Below are positions 9,423 through 17,900 of a stretch of 64,000 nt of DNA, in pieces; position 1 is the first letter of the stretch, and every line of letters begins with the position of its first letter. Where the stretch lies: assembly GCF_002896875.1 (NCBI RefSeq), contig NZ_CP023278.1, positions 4,596,501 to 4,660,500 on the forward strand, written 5' to 3'. A model generated the notes under the pieces. That model was not told the origin of the DNA. It searched no databases and saw nothing but the letters and a program-made list of their open reading frames with translations. This DNA is from Nostoc sp. CENA543. GTDB lineage: Bacteria; Cyanobacteriota; Cyanobacteriia; Cyanobacteriales; Nostocaceae. A program made the position numbers and the translations under genes.

Positions 9423-9710
9423 CTAATAATCTTGTTTTTTATTCCACGTACCACCTCGTCGGTTATCTTCTCGCGGTTTGGCTTTGTTGACTCGCAGTTG
9501 ACGACCCATCCACTCTGCGCCATCTAGCTCAGTGATAGCAGCATCTTCTTGAGCGTCTTCATTCATTTCCACAAAGGCAAAACCGCGCATCCGACCTGTT
9601 TCACGGTCGGTAGGCAAAACAACCCTTTTGACTTCGCCGTAGTCCGCAAATACGGCTTTTAAGTCTGCTTCGGTAGCGCGGTAAGAGAGATTTCCAACGT
9701 AGATAGTCAT
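9423..9710 (-). CDS. Glycine-poor RRM RNA-binding protein (cyanobacterial Rbp family)
   Basis: 95 residues forming a single RNA recognition motif with RNP2 IYVGNL at 3-8 and RNP1 RGFAFVEM at about 42-49. The tail is short and basic (REDNRRGGTWNKK). Cyanobacterial Rbp proteins bind RNA; many are cold-induced, and some help place photosynthetic mRNAs at thylakoids. The tail is shorter than in the glycine-rich cold-inducible RbpA type, so the exact paralogue is not assigned. The gene stands alone, with 420 bp upstream, which fits a long regulated 5' leader (inference). Confidence 0.93.
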   Translation of the reverse strand: MTIYVGNLSYRATEADLKAVFADYGEVKRVVLPTDRETGRMRGFAFVEMNEDAQEDAAITELDGAEWMGRQLRVNKAKPREDNRRGGTWNKKQDY

Positions 9711-10132
9711 GTGGGATCACGTAATTGTCAAAAATAAAGCGACCAGTTCGGCGAGAAAACAGATTGCAAAGCTTGCATAGTCTCGTTTGGGTCACAGATG
9801 GCAAATGTTGTAGGGCAGCATTCATATTGCTAGCGTTATCTTCAACTAAGCCTTTCCTGCGGCTGAACTGAGGCATACGCTCATATGATAACTGATCAAA
9901 CCATTGTTCAAAGTGTGAGATTTTACAAACTCTTAACAGAATATAATTAGCAAGTCTTATATGTTATGCAGGCGACAAAAAATTGATTTTCTGATGTTCA
10001 ATTGATGTCAGATCAAATCTGAGTTGTATGGTTGAGATTTTTGTTGAGTATTGCATCAGTGATGTGGAGGCGTAACAGTAAAAAACTTTACAACCTCCAC
10101 TGTGAAGAGTCTTGATTAAGAAAGTTCTGATT
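9711..10132. other. Intergenic region upstream of the RRM gene
   Basis: AT-rich, no ORF I trust. GTGGAGG...CCTCCAC at about 10062-10101 forms a stem-loop with inner pairing (TAAA/TTTA), just beyond the end of the 72-aa gene. The rest may be the long 5' leader of the RRM gene. Confidence 0.4.
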
Positions 10133-10351
10133 TTATTCAATGGTGATGGATTGTGGCCCAGTAGCTCTGCCGTTATTGGCTTCAGTTGTTGCAGATGGGT
10201 AGGTGTTAACTCCCAATTGTTTATCTAACCAAGTTTTGACGGGATCGTCTGCAAGGTTGAGTCTTAACACGCCAGAGAAGAAACCCCCAAAAAAGGAAGC
10301 TGGGTGTTGAGCTAGTTGCTGAAATATAGGTGACAATTCATTGATGAACAT
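10133..10351 (-). CDS. Conserved hypothetical cyanobacterial 72-aa protein
   Basis: Begins MFINELSPIFQQL. A clear ribosome binding site (AGGAGA) lies 6 nt before the ATG. It carries a short Gly/Phe-rich segment FFGGFFSGVLRLNL followed by a polar tail. There is no signal peptide, and the Gly/Phe segment is too short and polar for a confident membrane helix. I recognise the pattern as a small conserved protein of filamentous cyanobacteria but know no function. It lies downstream of nrdJ on the same strand, 171 bp away, with a repeat in between, so co-transcription is doubtful. Confidence 0.7.
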   Translation of the reverse strand: MFINELSPIFQQLAQHPASFFGGFFSGVLRLNLADDPVKTWLDKQLGVNTYPSATTEANNGRATGPQSITIE

Positions 10352-10414
10352 TTAGACTCTCCTACAAGATTTACGAAAATTAGGATTTATTCACTAATCG
10401 TAACGTGTAAATTT

Positions 10415-10506
10415 GGGCATGGGGCATACAAGAGGAATTGGGGCAGGGTGCAGGGAGACGTGGGGAATTTTTTCTCCCCTTGCCCCCTGCACCCTGCCCC
10501 CTTGCC
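10415..10506. repeat. GGGCATACAAGAGGAATTGG repeat with GC-rich hairpin, copy A
   Basis: GGGGCATACAAGAGGAATTG is followed by GGGGCAGGGTGCAGGG and its inverse CCCTGCACCCTGCCCC about 30 nt later. The same unit occurs at 38183-38289 (inverted) and 38971-39048. Here it lies just after the nrdJ stop and could act as its transcription end. Confidence 0.65.
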
Positions 10507-10522
10507 TCCAATCCCCAGTCCC

Positions 10523-13500
10523 TTAATTCGGACTTTGTTCAGGCATCATGCACTTATCAGAGTCACAGCCTGCGGGGCCGACTTCCATTAAATCGCCGAA
10601 GTCGTAGCGACTTAAGACGGTGTAGAAGTCATTGGTTTTACGGCGTGCGGCTACGGCTTGCAGCATTTGCTCATACTCCTGTTTAGAGATTGGCTCAAAT
10701 GGCAAGCGGGGGAAGGTTTGATGATCATCAAATCTCGCTAGTAGTGCCGCACTCATGTAACCTTCATCGTTATGAATTGCTTCCCAGATGCGAGTTCCTA
10801 ATGCTTCTACTTCGTGTTCTCGTAACTCGATGGTGGCAGAGGTGTTGTGAGTGACGTAGAATTTCTGTACTTGCATATAGAAATCCATTTGGGCGATCGC
10901 ATTAAATTTACTGATATCAATGACATCAGCACCAGGTAAATCAGCCCAAGACACAGCCACAGGAATTTCTACTAGCCATTCTGTAACTCTGGGATCAAAG
11001 GGATCATTGAGCAAATTCCCCTGTTCATCTTTATCTGACTGGGAAGGAATAATACTGTAACCATATTCCAGACAAGCCAAAGCTACGGGGTCATTTTTGC
11101 GGCAAGTAATGCGGCGGATAAAGCGTTGGGCTTTGGGGGGATGCCATCCAGGACTTGCACCAGTTAACAGTGATTTTGTGCCACTGGGTTGTACTGTTGT
11201 GCAACGGTTTGGGCGTTTGAGATGATGGCGATCGCAATAATCCCACACCACACGCTGCACAATTTCTTTCCAAGAAGTTAAGTATTCTGCTTCCCGATGT
11301 TTAAACGCCAATCCTTGGGGTGTTTCTGGTCTGCCAGCTTCCCACCACCGCAACCAGTCCACACCAAAAGCATGGACGAAGAAATCAAATAACCCAGTGA
11401 AAGAAACCCCAACAATTGGGTCTAATTCCCGACTATATTGATAGCGTTGTTCTTGGAATTGATGATTTAAAAGTGACGCTACAGATAACGCCCCAGCCGT
11501 GAAAGCTTCCTCTTGTTCTTTGTGGTTAGATGGATCAATTTGATTGAGATGTATCTCAGACAGATTACAGTTACCAGTTAAAGTATTACCGAAAACACCC
11601 TTATGGTACTCCGGCTCATTAAAGCAGTAAGTATCATGTAATCCTGGTAATTGTTCAACACTTTTGACAACTTGCCATTTACCTTTATATTTGGCATTTG
11701 TGCCTTTGCTGACATCCAAACGCTGACAAGGAATTTCACCACATTCAGTTATTTGCAAGTAGTATAAATCTCTACTTCTAATACCATAATTTGTGACTGA
11801 CCCTTTATGGGCGAGAAGATTCACAGATGAACGAATACCGCATTTAGTTAGTAATAGCTGAACTCGATATGCTCGCTCATAATCAGAAATATATATTCTG
11901 ATGCCGTTACTACTTGTATTTGAGCCATCCGTATCTGCTAAACCAGCGATAAAATTCAATATGGCTTGTCTGTTCCAACTAGCAATTACATTCAGTGCTT
12001 CTGGGTTAGTTTTTAGGCTTTTTAAGAATCCTCCAGAGAAACCTAAATCTGTGACATCTGTAAACGCAGGTGAATAACCATAATCTCTAATAGGAGATTT
12101 ATTGCCTGCGAGATTCAAAGCGACTTTCTCTTGATACAACCTAATCTTGGCATGATTTTTTTGATCTGTTGTACCATCTCCTACTGCTAGCCCTAAAGTG
12201 TAGGCATAATTGCGATCGATATCTAAACCATCTTCATACTGAATTTTGAATGGTTCAGTGTGGATAGCATACCGACTGGTATCCATCAAATCTTTAGTTT
12301 GAACTTCTTTATAACTCTTGCTGAATCTATCTTTGACAAAGAAGCGGTGATACTCAGTTGCATCTAAATATGAACCGTCTCCGAAGCGCACACGATAGAG
12401 AATGCGAGAACTACCAGTTTTAAATGGTTGCACTTGACTCCAGTTTTTACCGTTCCAAATGCTAATTTGACATCCCGCTACATCCTGAATTTTGTGCATT
12501 CCATCTTGAGTGATCAGTAAAGTATCACCACTTACACAGTGAAAATCACTACCCAAGATTTCCCCGCATGGATTGAGACCAAACCTTGCCAGACGGTGTT
12601 CTAGCTCTTTTGCATCAATTTCAGGGTGTCGTTTTTGTAACCAATCTTTAGCTGTTCCTTGTTCGTAAGCTTTGATGAAATCAGCTTTCAACGCTTGTGT
12701 AGTTAACAAATCACAGTTAGCTCTAGCAACAGCTTCACCAGCCCACTGAATTGCACCCTCACCACTGTAATATTGCTTACGTACAGCATTAATACATTCT
12801 TCTAGGGTTGGCTTGCGGTGAAACACTCTGGTGTGGTTCGCCATCCGCAAAGCATCGCGCTCAGGATCTATACGCCAGTTGCCATTTTCATCTTGTTGCC
12901 ACAGGTTATCTTTGGCAGTTGCGCCTTGTTCATCATCAGATATGAACTGACGCATCCCCGCGCTTCTACGTATATTACCAGCAACAATTGTTACAGCAGC
13001 TTCGTCAATCAACAAACAGCATTCCACGGAAGTTAATTGTCTACCGACAGCTTTGTTGAGAATGGCAGCACAACGCTGATATAGTCCTGGTAATTTCACA
13101 GGATTCGCTACACCACCGAAACCTTTGAGGGTTTCCCCAGCTTGGCGGACATCGCTGACATCAACTATTACTTGTACTTCATCAGTAAATCTTTCATCGG
13201 TTGATAACTCTAATAAGGTTTGGTAGGATGCCACCCAACCTTCCCGGCTATCTCCAACATGGATAGTAACTGTGTTCCCTTCTATATGGGTTTGTGTATA
13301 TTCACGACGTAATTCTTTAGCTGTATCCCCAACATTTCCCTGCACATTCACATGGAGATGGTTACGGATAGCAGGCAGTTGATTAATATACTGCGGTTCT
13401 ATGACTGCCCCCGTACCGCAACCCATCATGGCGAGGTTCATCATTAACCCGAAGGCGTTCCAGTCTCGCAGGTTGGTAGAGGTACAGTTATACGCACCGG

Positions 13501-13789
13501 AAAAGTTTTTGGGCTTAGAGATCCAATCTGTGCCACCTACCCAAAGCCAACGCCCACTGGGTAAGGCTTGCAATTTGCGTTGAGTCTTTTCTAAAATGGC
13601 GGCTTCTTCTGGTGTGAGTTTACCTAACTCGACTAAACCTTGGATAGTGCGATCGCACACTTCATCCCAAGTTTCTCTCAAACCCGCTTCTGTACGGCGG
13701 CTATAAGTTCTAAAAAATACAGGGTTAGCGGCTGGTGCAGTTTCGGGAAACTTTGCACCCTGACGTTTAATTTCCAGCTCTCGAACCAT
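10523..13789 (-). CDS. nrdJ: Adenosylcobalamin-dependent (class II) ribonucleotide reductase with intein
   Basis: The host protein (about 765 aa without the intein) reduces ribonucleotides using B12. Features in order: YNCTSTNLRD (first redox cysteine), NPCGEIL (thiyl-radical cysteine region), the intein, CNLSEIHL (second redox cysteine), PSGTKSLLTG, and a C-terminal redox pair GCDSDKC. This pattern fits the monomeric RTPR-like branch. The start is taken as ATG 13789 (MVRELEIKRQG, matching family starts); the frame stays open 15 codons further to a TTG at 13834. Splicing is needed for function because the intein separates the catalytic motifs. No neighbouring subunit gene is present or needed. 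Confidence 0.95.
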   Translation of the reverse strand: MVRELEIKRQGAKFPETAPAANPVFFRTYSRRTEAGLRETWDEVCDRTIQGLVELGKLTPEEAAILEKTQRKLQALPSGRWLWVGGTDWISKPKNFSGAYNCTSTNLRDWNAFGLMMNLAMMGCGTGAVIEPQYINQLPAIRNHLHVNVQGNVGDTAKELRREYTQTHIEGNTVTIHVGDSREGWVASYQTLLELSTDERFTDEVQVIVDVSDVRQAGETLKGFGGVANPVKLPGLYQRCAAILNKAVGRQLTSVECCLLIDEAAVTIVAGNIRRSAGMRQFISDDEQGATAKDNLWQQDENGNWRIDPERDALRMANHTRVFHRKPTLEECINAVRKQYYSGEGAIQWAGEAVARANCDLLTTQALKADFIKAYEQGTAKDWLQKRHPEIDAKELEHRLARFGLNPCGEILGSDFHCVSGDTLLITQDGMHKIQDVAGCQISIWNGKNWSQVQPFKTGSSRILYRVRFGDGSYLDATEYHRFFVKDRFSKSYKEVQTKDLMDTSRYAIHTEPFKIQYEDGLDIDRNYAYTLGLAVGDGTTDQKNHAKIRLYQEKVALNLAGNKSPIRDYGYSPAFTDVTDLGFSGGFLKSLKTNPEALNVIASWNRQAILNFIAGLADTDGSNTSSNGIRIYISDYERAYRVQLLLTKCGIRSSVNLLAHKGSVTNYGIRSRDLYYLQITECGEIPCQRLDVSKGTNAKYKGKWQVVKSVEQLPGLHDTYCFNEPEYHKGVFGNTLTGNCNLSEIHLNQIDPSNHKEQEEAFTAGALSVASLLNHQFQEQRYQYSRELDPIVGVSFTGLFDFFVHAFGVDWLRWWEAGRPETPQGLAFKHREAEYLTSWKEIVQRVVWDYCDRHHLKRPNRCTTVQPSGTKSLLTGASPGWHPPKAQRFIRRITCRKNDPVALACLEYGYSIIPSQSDKDEQGNLLNDPFDPRVTEWLVEIPVAVSWADLPGADVIDISKFNAIAQMDFYMQVQKFYVTHNTSATIELREHEVEALGTRIWEAIHNDEGYMSAALLARFDDHQTFPRLPFEPISKQEYEQMLQAVAARRKTNDFYTVLSRYDFGDLMEVGPAGCDSDKCMMPEQSPN
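11570..12538 (-). other. Intein in NrdJ with LAGLIDADG homing endonuclease
   Basis: 323 codons between extein sequences GSDFH and CNLSEIHL. It starts with Cys (CVSGDTLL, block A) and ends with TGN before the +1 Cys. Block B-like DATEYHRFFV is present, and two DOD endonuclease helices, LGLAVGDGT and IAGLADTDGS. The C-terminal block contains HDTYCFNEPEYHKGVFGN. The penultimate residue is Gly instead of the usual His. Both LAGLIDADG motifs keep their acidic residue, so the endonuclease may be active. The flanking exteins join to a normal RNR sequence. Confidence 0.93.
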
Positions 13790-14137
13790 ATCAAAAGGAG
13801 TGTTGCTTGTGAACAGATTACGACTATACGCCAAGTAGATAGAGGAAAAAAGCTTGAAAATTTTTCCACTTTACGCTATGAGCTAACTGTAGAAATTGCC
13901 ACACATATTGATGATGTATAATTGCTTTCTCTTCCGCAAAAGTTTATACACTGAGTTGCAATTATTAACAGTATTCAAGTCGTAAAATCATCGGTATGGG
14001 GAAAATTTAGCTCTTCTTGGAGAGGAATTCCACTCAATCAATTAGGAATGTAGACAAACTAGATTAAACGAAAAGATTGCTAATTTCTCCACTTTGTGAT
14101 TAATCTGAGTCTGGATAAATTGCAACAAAACTTCATC
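13790..14137. other. Divergent intergenic region nrdJ / PNPOx-like gene
   Basis: Should hold both promoters. No NrdR box or cobalamin riboswitch motif could be recognised by eye. Confidence 0.4.
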
Positions 14138-14719
14138 ATGTCCCTAGCTCCTTGGAGAAGTGCTTTAGCCCATGCTCTCCACCGCAACCGTAGCCTTGTA
14201 TACGCCCGTTACCTGCAACTAGCCACAGTCAAAACTAACGGTCATGCTGCTAATCGTACCGTAGTCTTTCGTGGTTTTTTAGCAGATACTAACCAACTCA
14301 GATTTATTACCGATAGCCGGAGTGAAAAAATCGACCAAATACAGCAGCAACCCTGGGCGGAAGTTTGTTGGTATTTTCCCAACACCAGAGAACAATTTCG
14401 CATCACTGGTAAATTAACTGTAGCGAGCAGTGATGAATCTCATCCCCATCTGCAAGCAGCCCGAATCGCTATGTGGCAAGAATTAAGCGATGCAGCCCGT
14501 TTACAATTTGCTTGGCCGCATCCTGGGGAACCCAAAGCCGAACCAGCAGCCTTTGAGCCACCACCACCCGACCCACATCAACCACTAACTAATTTTTGCT
14601 TATTACTACTAGAACCCACACAAGTAGACCATTTAGAATTACGTGGTGAACCCCAAAACCGCCGCATTTACTATTGTGATCAAAATCAACAGTGGTCTAT
14701 CAAAGACGTTAATCCTTAA
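14138..14719 (+). CDS. Pyridoxamine 5'-phosphate oxidase-like FMN-binding protein (Alr4036-type)
   Basis: 193 residues from ATG 14138 (MSLAPWRSALAHALH); an in-frame GTG at 14096 would add 14 residues of atypical sequence. The fold signature is VYARYLQLATVKTNG, NRTVVFRGF, FITDSRSEKIDQI, WAEVCWYFPNTREQFRITG and a C-terminal VDHLELRGEPQNRRIY. This matches the flavin-binding split barrel of the Alr4036 subfamily, common in cyanobacteria and plants. It may oxidise a B6 vitamer or another FMN substrate, but the subfamily is not proven to be PdxH. It is divergent from nrdJ. Confidence 0.82.
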   Translation: MSLAPWRSALAHALHRNRSLVYARYLQLATVKTNGHAANRTVVFRGFLADTNQLRFITDSRSEKIDQIQQQPWAEVCWYFPNTREQFRITGKLTVASSDESHPHLQAARIAMWQELSDAARLQFAWPHPGEPKAEPAAFEPPPPDPHQPLTNFCLLLLEPTQVDHLELRGEPQNRRIYYCDQNQQWSIKDVNP

Positions 14720-14845
14720 CAGAGAGGGGTGTGAGGGTGTGAGGGTGCAGAGGAAAGAGGCAAAAGAGGACAGGGTAAGCCAAGGAAAAACTAATCACTC
14801 AGCAATCGCTAAATGCCTCGCCACCGTTAACAGCACTCACCACTC

Positions 14846-14880
14846 CCTATTTTGAATTTTGAATTTTGAATTTTGAATTG
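14846..14880. repeat. TTTTGAA simple repeat
   Basis: Four to five tandem GAATTTT units just before the cysE stop. The same motif recurs at 21814-21847 (as ATTCAAA), 29597-29685 and 61376-61440. Confidence 0.6.
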
Positions 14881-15648
14881 TTATATCCCTGCTCCGTCTA
14901 AAAACTGCTGTATAGCTTTATCTCGGAGATTACATATAGGAGCAGCATCAGCTGGCAAACTTTCACAATCTTTAACTACATAACTCACTAAAACAGGGGT
15001 TTTTTGATCAGCGTTTTGACGCTGTAGAGTTTGGATTTGCTCTTCTAATGCTTCGATTCTGTTGACTAAAGCGCGAATGACTTCCGCTTCTGAGTCGGGT
15101 AAGTTGTTGTGTTCTAGTGGTGCAACCCTAACTCCTGAACGGTACACAATCCGGCCTGGTATTCCCACCACCGTACAATCTGAAGGAACATCCCGTAATA
15201 CCACAGAACCAGCACCGATACGGACATTATTACCGATGAGAATATTACCTAATACTTTAGCACCAGCCCCAACGACGACATTTTCACCTAAAGTGGGGTG
15301 ACGTTTGCCGCTTTCTTTACCGGTTCCTCCCAAGGTCACACCTTGATAAATCAAAGCATAATCACCGATGATCGCTGTTTCCCCAATCACTACTCCCATA
15401 CCGTGGTCAATAAATACACCCTTGCCGATGGTCGCTCCTGGGTGAATTTCGATACCAGTCAAAAACCGAGCTATGTGAGAAATCAAACGAGGAATAAAAG
15501 GAAGACCGATACCGTGCAGCCCGTGAGCCAACCGATGAAACATCAGGGCTTGTAAACCGGGGTAACAAAACAAGACCTCCAGTAAGTTACGAGCAGCTGG
15601 GTCACGTTCAAAGATGATACGAAAATCAGCACGTAGTGTAGAGAGCAT
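14881..15648 (-). CDS. cysE: Serine O-acetyltransferase
   Basis: 255 residues. It makes O-acetylserine from serine and acetyl-CoA, the committed step of cysteine synthesis. An N-terminal helical part ([21 protein letters not shown]) precedes the left-handed beta-helix of hexapeptide repeats: [68 protein letters not shown]. The catalytic His of FIDHGMG is present. The C-terminal extension (about residues 180-255) is longer than in E. coli CysE and ends in a coiled-coil-like [13 protein letters not shown] segment, as in many cyanobacteria. It is divergent from the UbiH-like gene. Confidence 0.95.
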   Translation of the reverse strand: MLSTLRADFRIIFERDPAARNLLEVLFCYPGLQALMFHRLAHGLHGIGLPFIPRLISHIARFLTGIEIHPGATIGKGVFIDHGMGVVIGETAIIGDYALIYQGVTLGGTGKESGKRHPTLGENVVVGAGAKVLGNILIGNNVRIGAGSVVLRDVPSDCTVVGIPGRIVYRSGVRVAPLEHNNLPDSEAEVIRALVNRIEALEEQIQTLQRQNADQKTPVLVSYVVKDCESLPADAAPICNLRDKAIQQFLDGAGI

Positions 15649-15860
15649 TGGGACAGTACCCTCGGAAAGTACAACAAGCTACCTCCCCATCATATCGTTC
15701 TAAATGTCCACTCTTATCAAGTTTTTGGGCATGGGGCATGGGGCTGAAGTAAAATCTCCCTTGTCTCCCCTTGCTCCCTGCTCCCCTGCCTCTTGCCCCT
15801 TGCCCTAATGAGGGCGATCGCGTCACAATAAGAAATAAAATTGCTTAATTTCTCTTCACA

Positions 15861-17126
15861 ATGGCGTTAACGCAGTTTAATCAAACAACTTCTTCTCCAT
15901 ATCTACTGCCAGAATTACCAAGGTATGATTATGATTTGGTGATTGTCGGTGGCGGCATTGTCGGCTTGACTTTGGCGGCGGCTTTAAAAGACTCTGGCTT
16001 GAACATTCTGCTGATTGAGGCTAAGGTCACATCAATGGGTGTCAGCAAAGGACAAGCCTACGCAGTGCATATGCTGTCAGCACTGATATATCAAGGGATT
16101 GGCATTTGGGACAAAATGCTGCCGAAAATTGCTAAATATCGCCAAGTGCGTCTGTCTGATGCTGAATATCCCCAGGTAGTGGAATTTGAAACCCAAGATA
16201 TCAGTCAAGACATACCAGAATTAGGTTATGTGGCAGAACACCAAGCACTGCTCGAACCTCTACAAGAGTTTGTGCAGAATTGTCAGAATGTGACTTATCT
16301 TTGTCCGGCTGAGGTGGTGAATACTAAATATCAGCAGAACGAGGTAGTCATTAATATCAAAATTGGTGAGCGAGTCAAACTAGTTAAGAGTAAATTAGTG
16401 GTAGCTGCGGATGGTTCGCGATCGCCTATTCGTCAAGCTGCTGGCATTAAAACTCACGGTTGGAAGTATTGGCAATCTTGTATTGTGGCTTTTGTTAAAC
16501 CAGAAAAACCCCACAATGATACAGCCTACGAAAGATTTTGGCCGAGTGGCCCCTTTGCGATTTTACCCTTACCAGGGAATCGTTGCCGCATTGTCTGGAC
16601 AGCACCCCATGCTGAGGCACAAGCTTTGTGTGCTTTAGATGATGAACAATTTTTAAAAGAACTCAGCCGCCGATTTGGGGATCAGATGGGCAAGTTAGAA
16701 TTGTTAGGCGATCGCTTCGTGTTTCAAGTACAACTAATGCAAAGCGATCGTTATGTCCTTCCCCGTTTGGCTTTGGTAGGTGATGCAGCTCACAATTGTC
16801 ATCCTGTCGGCGGACAAGGGTTAAATTTGGGTATTCGTGATGTAGCGGCTTTAGCGCAAGTTATCCAAAAAGCCCATCAAGCTGGGGAAGATATCGGTAA
16901 TCTCAAGGTACTTAAGCGTTACGAAGGTTGGCGACAAAAAGAAAATCTGGCCATCTTAGGCTTTACAGATTTGTTAGATCGGATGTTTTCCAATCAGTTT
17001 CAGCCTGTGGTGTTTTTGCGTCGCTTGGGTTTATGGTTGATGCAGCGTGTCCCGATGCTGAAAGTCTTTATGCTCAAATTAATGATTGGGTTGAAGGGTA
17101 AGACTCCAGAATTAGCAAGACGTTAA
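15861..17126 (+). CDS. UbiH/COQ6-like FAD-dependent hydroxylase
   Basis: 421 residues. FAD-binding motifs of the UbiH/VisC group: DLVIVGGGIVGLTLAAAL (GxGxxG), AADGSRSPIRQAAG (DG motif) and LALVGDAAHNCHPVGGQGLNLGIRD (GD motif). The C-terminus has a hydrophobic helix (FLRRLGLWLMQRVPMLKVFMLKLM), which suggests membrane association. Family members hydroxylate quinone rings or related aromatics with NADPH and O2. Cyanobacteria make plastoquinone and tocopherol, not ubiquinone, so the substrate is uncertain. ATG 15861 is a clean start. A short DUF433 gene follows after 18 bp. Confidence 0.9.
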   Translation: MALTQFNQTTSSPYLLPELPRYDYDLVIVGGGIVGLTLAAALKDSGLNILLIEAKVTSMGVSKGQAYAVHMLSALIYQGIGIWDKMLPKIAKYRQVRLSDAEYPQVVEFETQDISQDIPELGYVAEHQALLEPLQEFVQNCQNVTYLCPAEVVNTKYQQNEVVINIKIGERVKLVKSKLVVAADGSRSPIRQAAGIKTHGWKYWQSCIVAFVKPEKPHNDTAYERFWPSGPFAILPLPGNRCRIVWTAPHAEAQALCALDDEQFLKELSRRFGDQMGKLELLGDRFVFQVQLMQSDRYVLPRLALVGDAAHNCHPVGGQGLNLGIRDVAALAQVIQKAHQAGEDIGNLKVLKRYEGWRQKENLAILGFTDLLDRMFSNQFQPVVFLRRLGLWLMQRVPMLKVFMLKLMIGLKGKTPELARR

Positions 17127-17144
17127 ACTGAGATTTTGAGAAAT

Positions 17145-17390
17145 ATGACAGATCAAGAACTGTTAAACCGAATCAGTGTTAATCCTAAAGTCATGGTTGG
17201 TAAACCTGTCATTAAAGGAACACGCCTTACAGTTGAATACGTTCTAAATCTTCTAGCACATGGCACAACAGTAACAGAGATTTTGGCAGAATATGAAGGC
17301 TTAGTGGAAGCAGACATTAGAGCTTGTCTTTTATTTGCATCTCGCACGCTTGAAAGTGCTGCTTTTATACCACTACCTATGGAGGTATAG
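17145..17390 (+). CDS. DUF433 (VapB-type antitoxin-like) protein
   Basis: 81 residues from ATG 17145 (MTDQELLNRISV); a TTG at 17136 would add three residues. It shows the DUF433 pattern: NPKVMVGKPVIKGTRLTVEYVLNLLAHGTTVTEILAEYEGL. DUF433 proteins fold as a small winged helix and often precede a DUF5615 PIN-like toxin. Here the next gene is convergent and unrelated, so it looks like an orphan or acts as a regulator. It is 18 bp after the UbiH-like gene and may be co-transcribed with it. Confidence 0.85.
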   Translation: MTDQELLNRISVNPKVMVGKPVIKGTRLTVEYVLNLLAHGTTVTEILAEYEGLVEADIRACLLFASRTLESAAFIPLPMEV

Positions 17391-17394
17391 TTAG

Positions 17395-17892
17395 TTAAAA
17401 AGCTATATCTTTAATATCAATCTCTGTTATCCAAAATTGATCAACAGGTATTGAAAGATACTGACGTTCTTCTAGAAAATCCACAATAGCATTAGCCTGT
17501 GGAAATTCTAATTTAAAGCTATTCGCTAGACGACTCATTAGAGGATGCGCCAGTTGTTCGGCAAACTTCCCACGCAAGCAACGCTCATACCAATTAATCA
17601 ATTCAGACTCGCGCACAATACCCCGCATACGTAGCCCCCAACTAATTTGTTGGGTGACAACTTTAATTACTTCTGCGTCAGCGTCACGGCATACTATTAC
17701 AATATTGTCACTTTCTACTTGATCAATAATTGTTTGAGCCAATTTGCTATCAAGCGTTAAGTGTTTAACTTGAATTGCCGGGCCGAAATTAGCCCACATA
17801 TCCAAACCTCTATCAGCCGCATTAGTGACACCAACACGATAAATATGGGCAGGAAATTCCCAACTTTCTTTTCCTGCTTCCAGCCCCAACAA
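17395..17892 (-). pseudogene. C-terminal part of a type II restriction endonuclease-like protein, out of frame with the upstream methyltransferase
   Basis: About 165 residues. The core reads RVGVTNAADRGLDMWANFGPAIQVKH; D...QVK is a likely PD-(D/E)XK active site. No ATG start: the frame opens without a start until TTG 17892. Read with a one-base backward step at about 17904, it joins the methyltransferase ORF as ...AEFSD-LTRVLLGLEAG..., giving a continuous helical-to-nuclease sequence. So it is most likely the broken or frameshifted second half of a restriction enzyme whose first half (about 95 residues) is fused to the methyltransferase. A sequencing error or programmed frameshift is possible. 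Confidence 0.65.
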
Positions 17893-17900
17893 AACCCGCG

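Noticed and set aside
13790-14137. Cobalamin riboswitch ahead of nrdJ
   Set aside because: No B12-box-like conserved sequence is visible.
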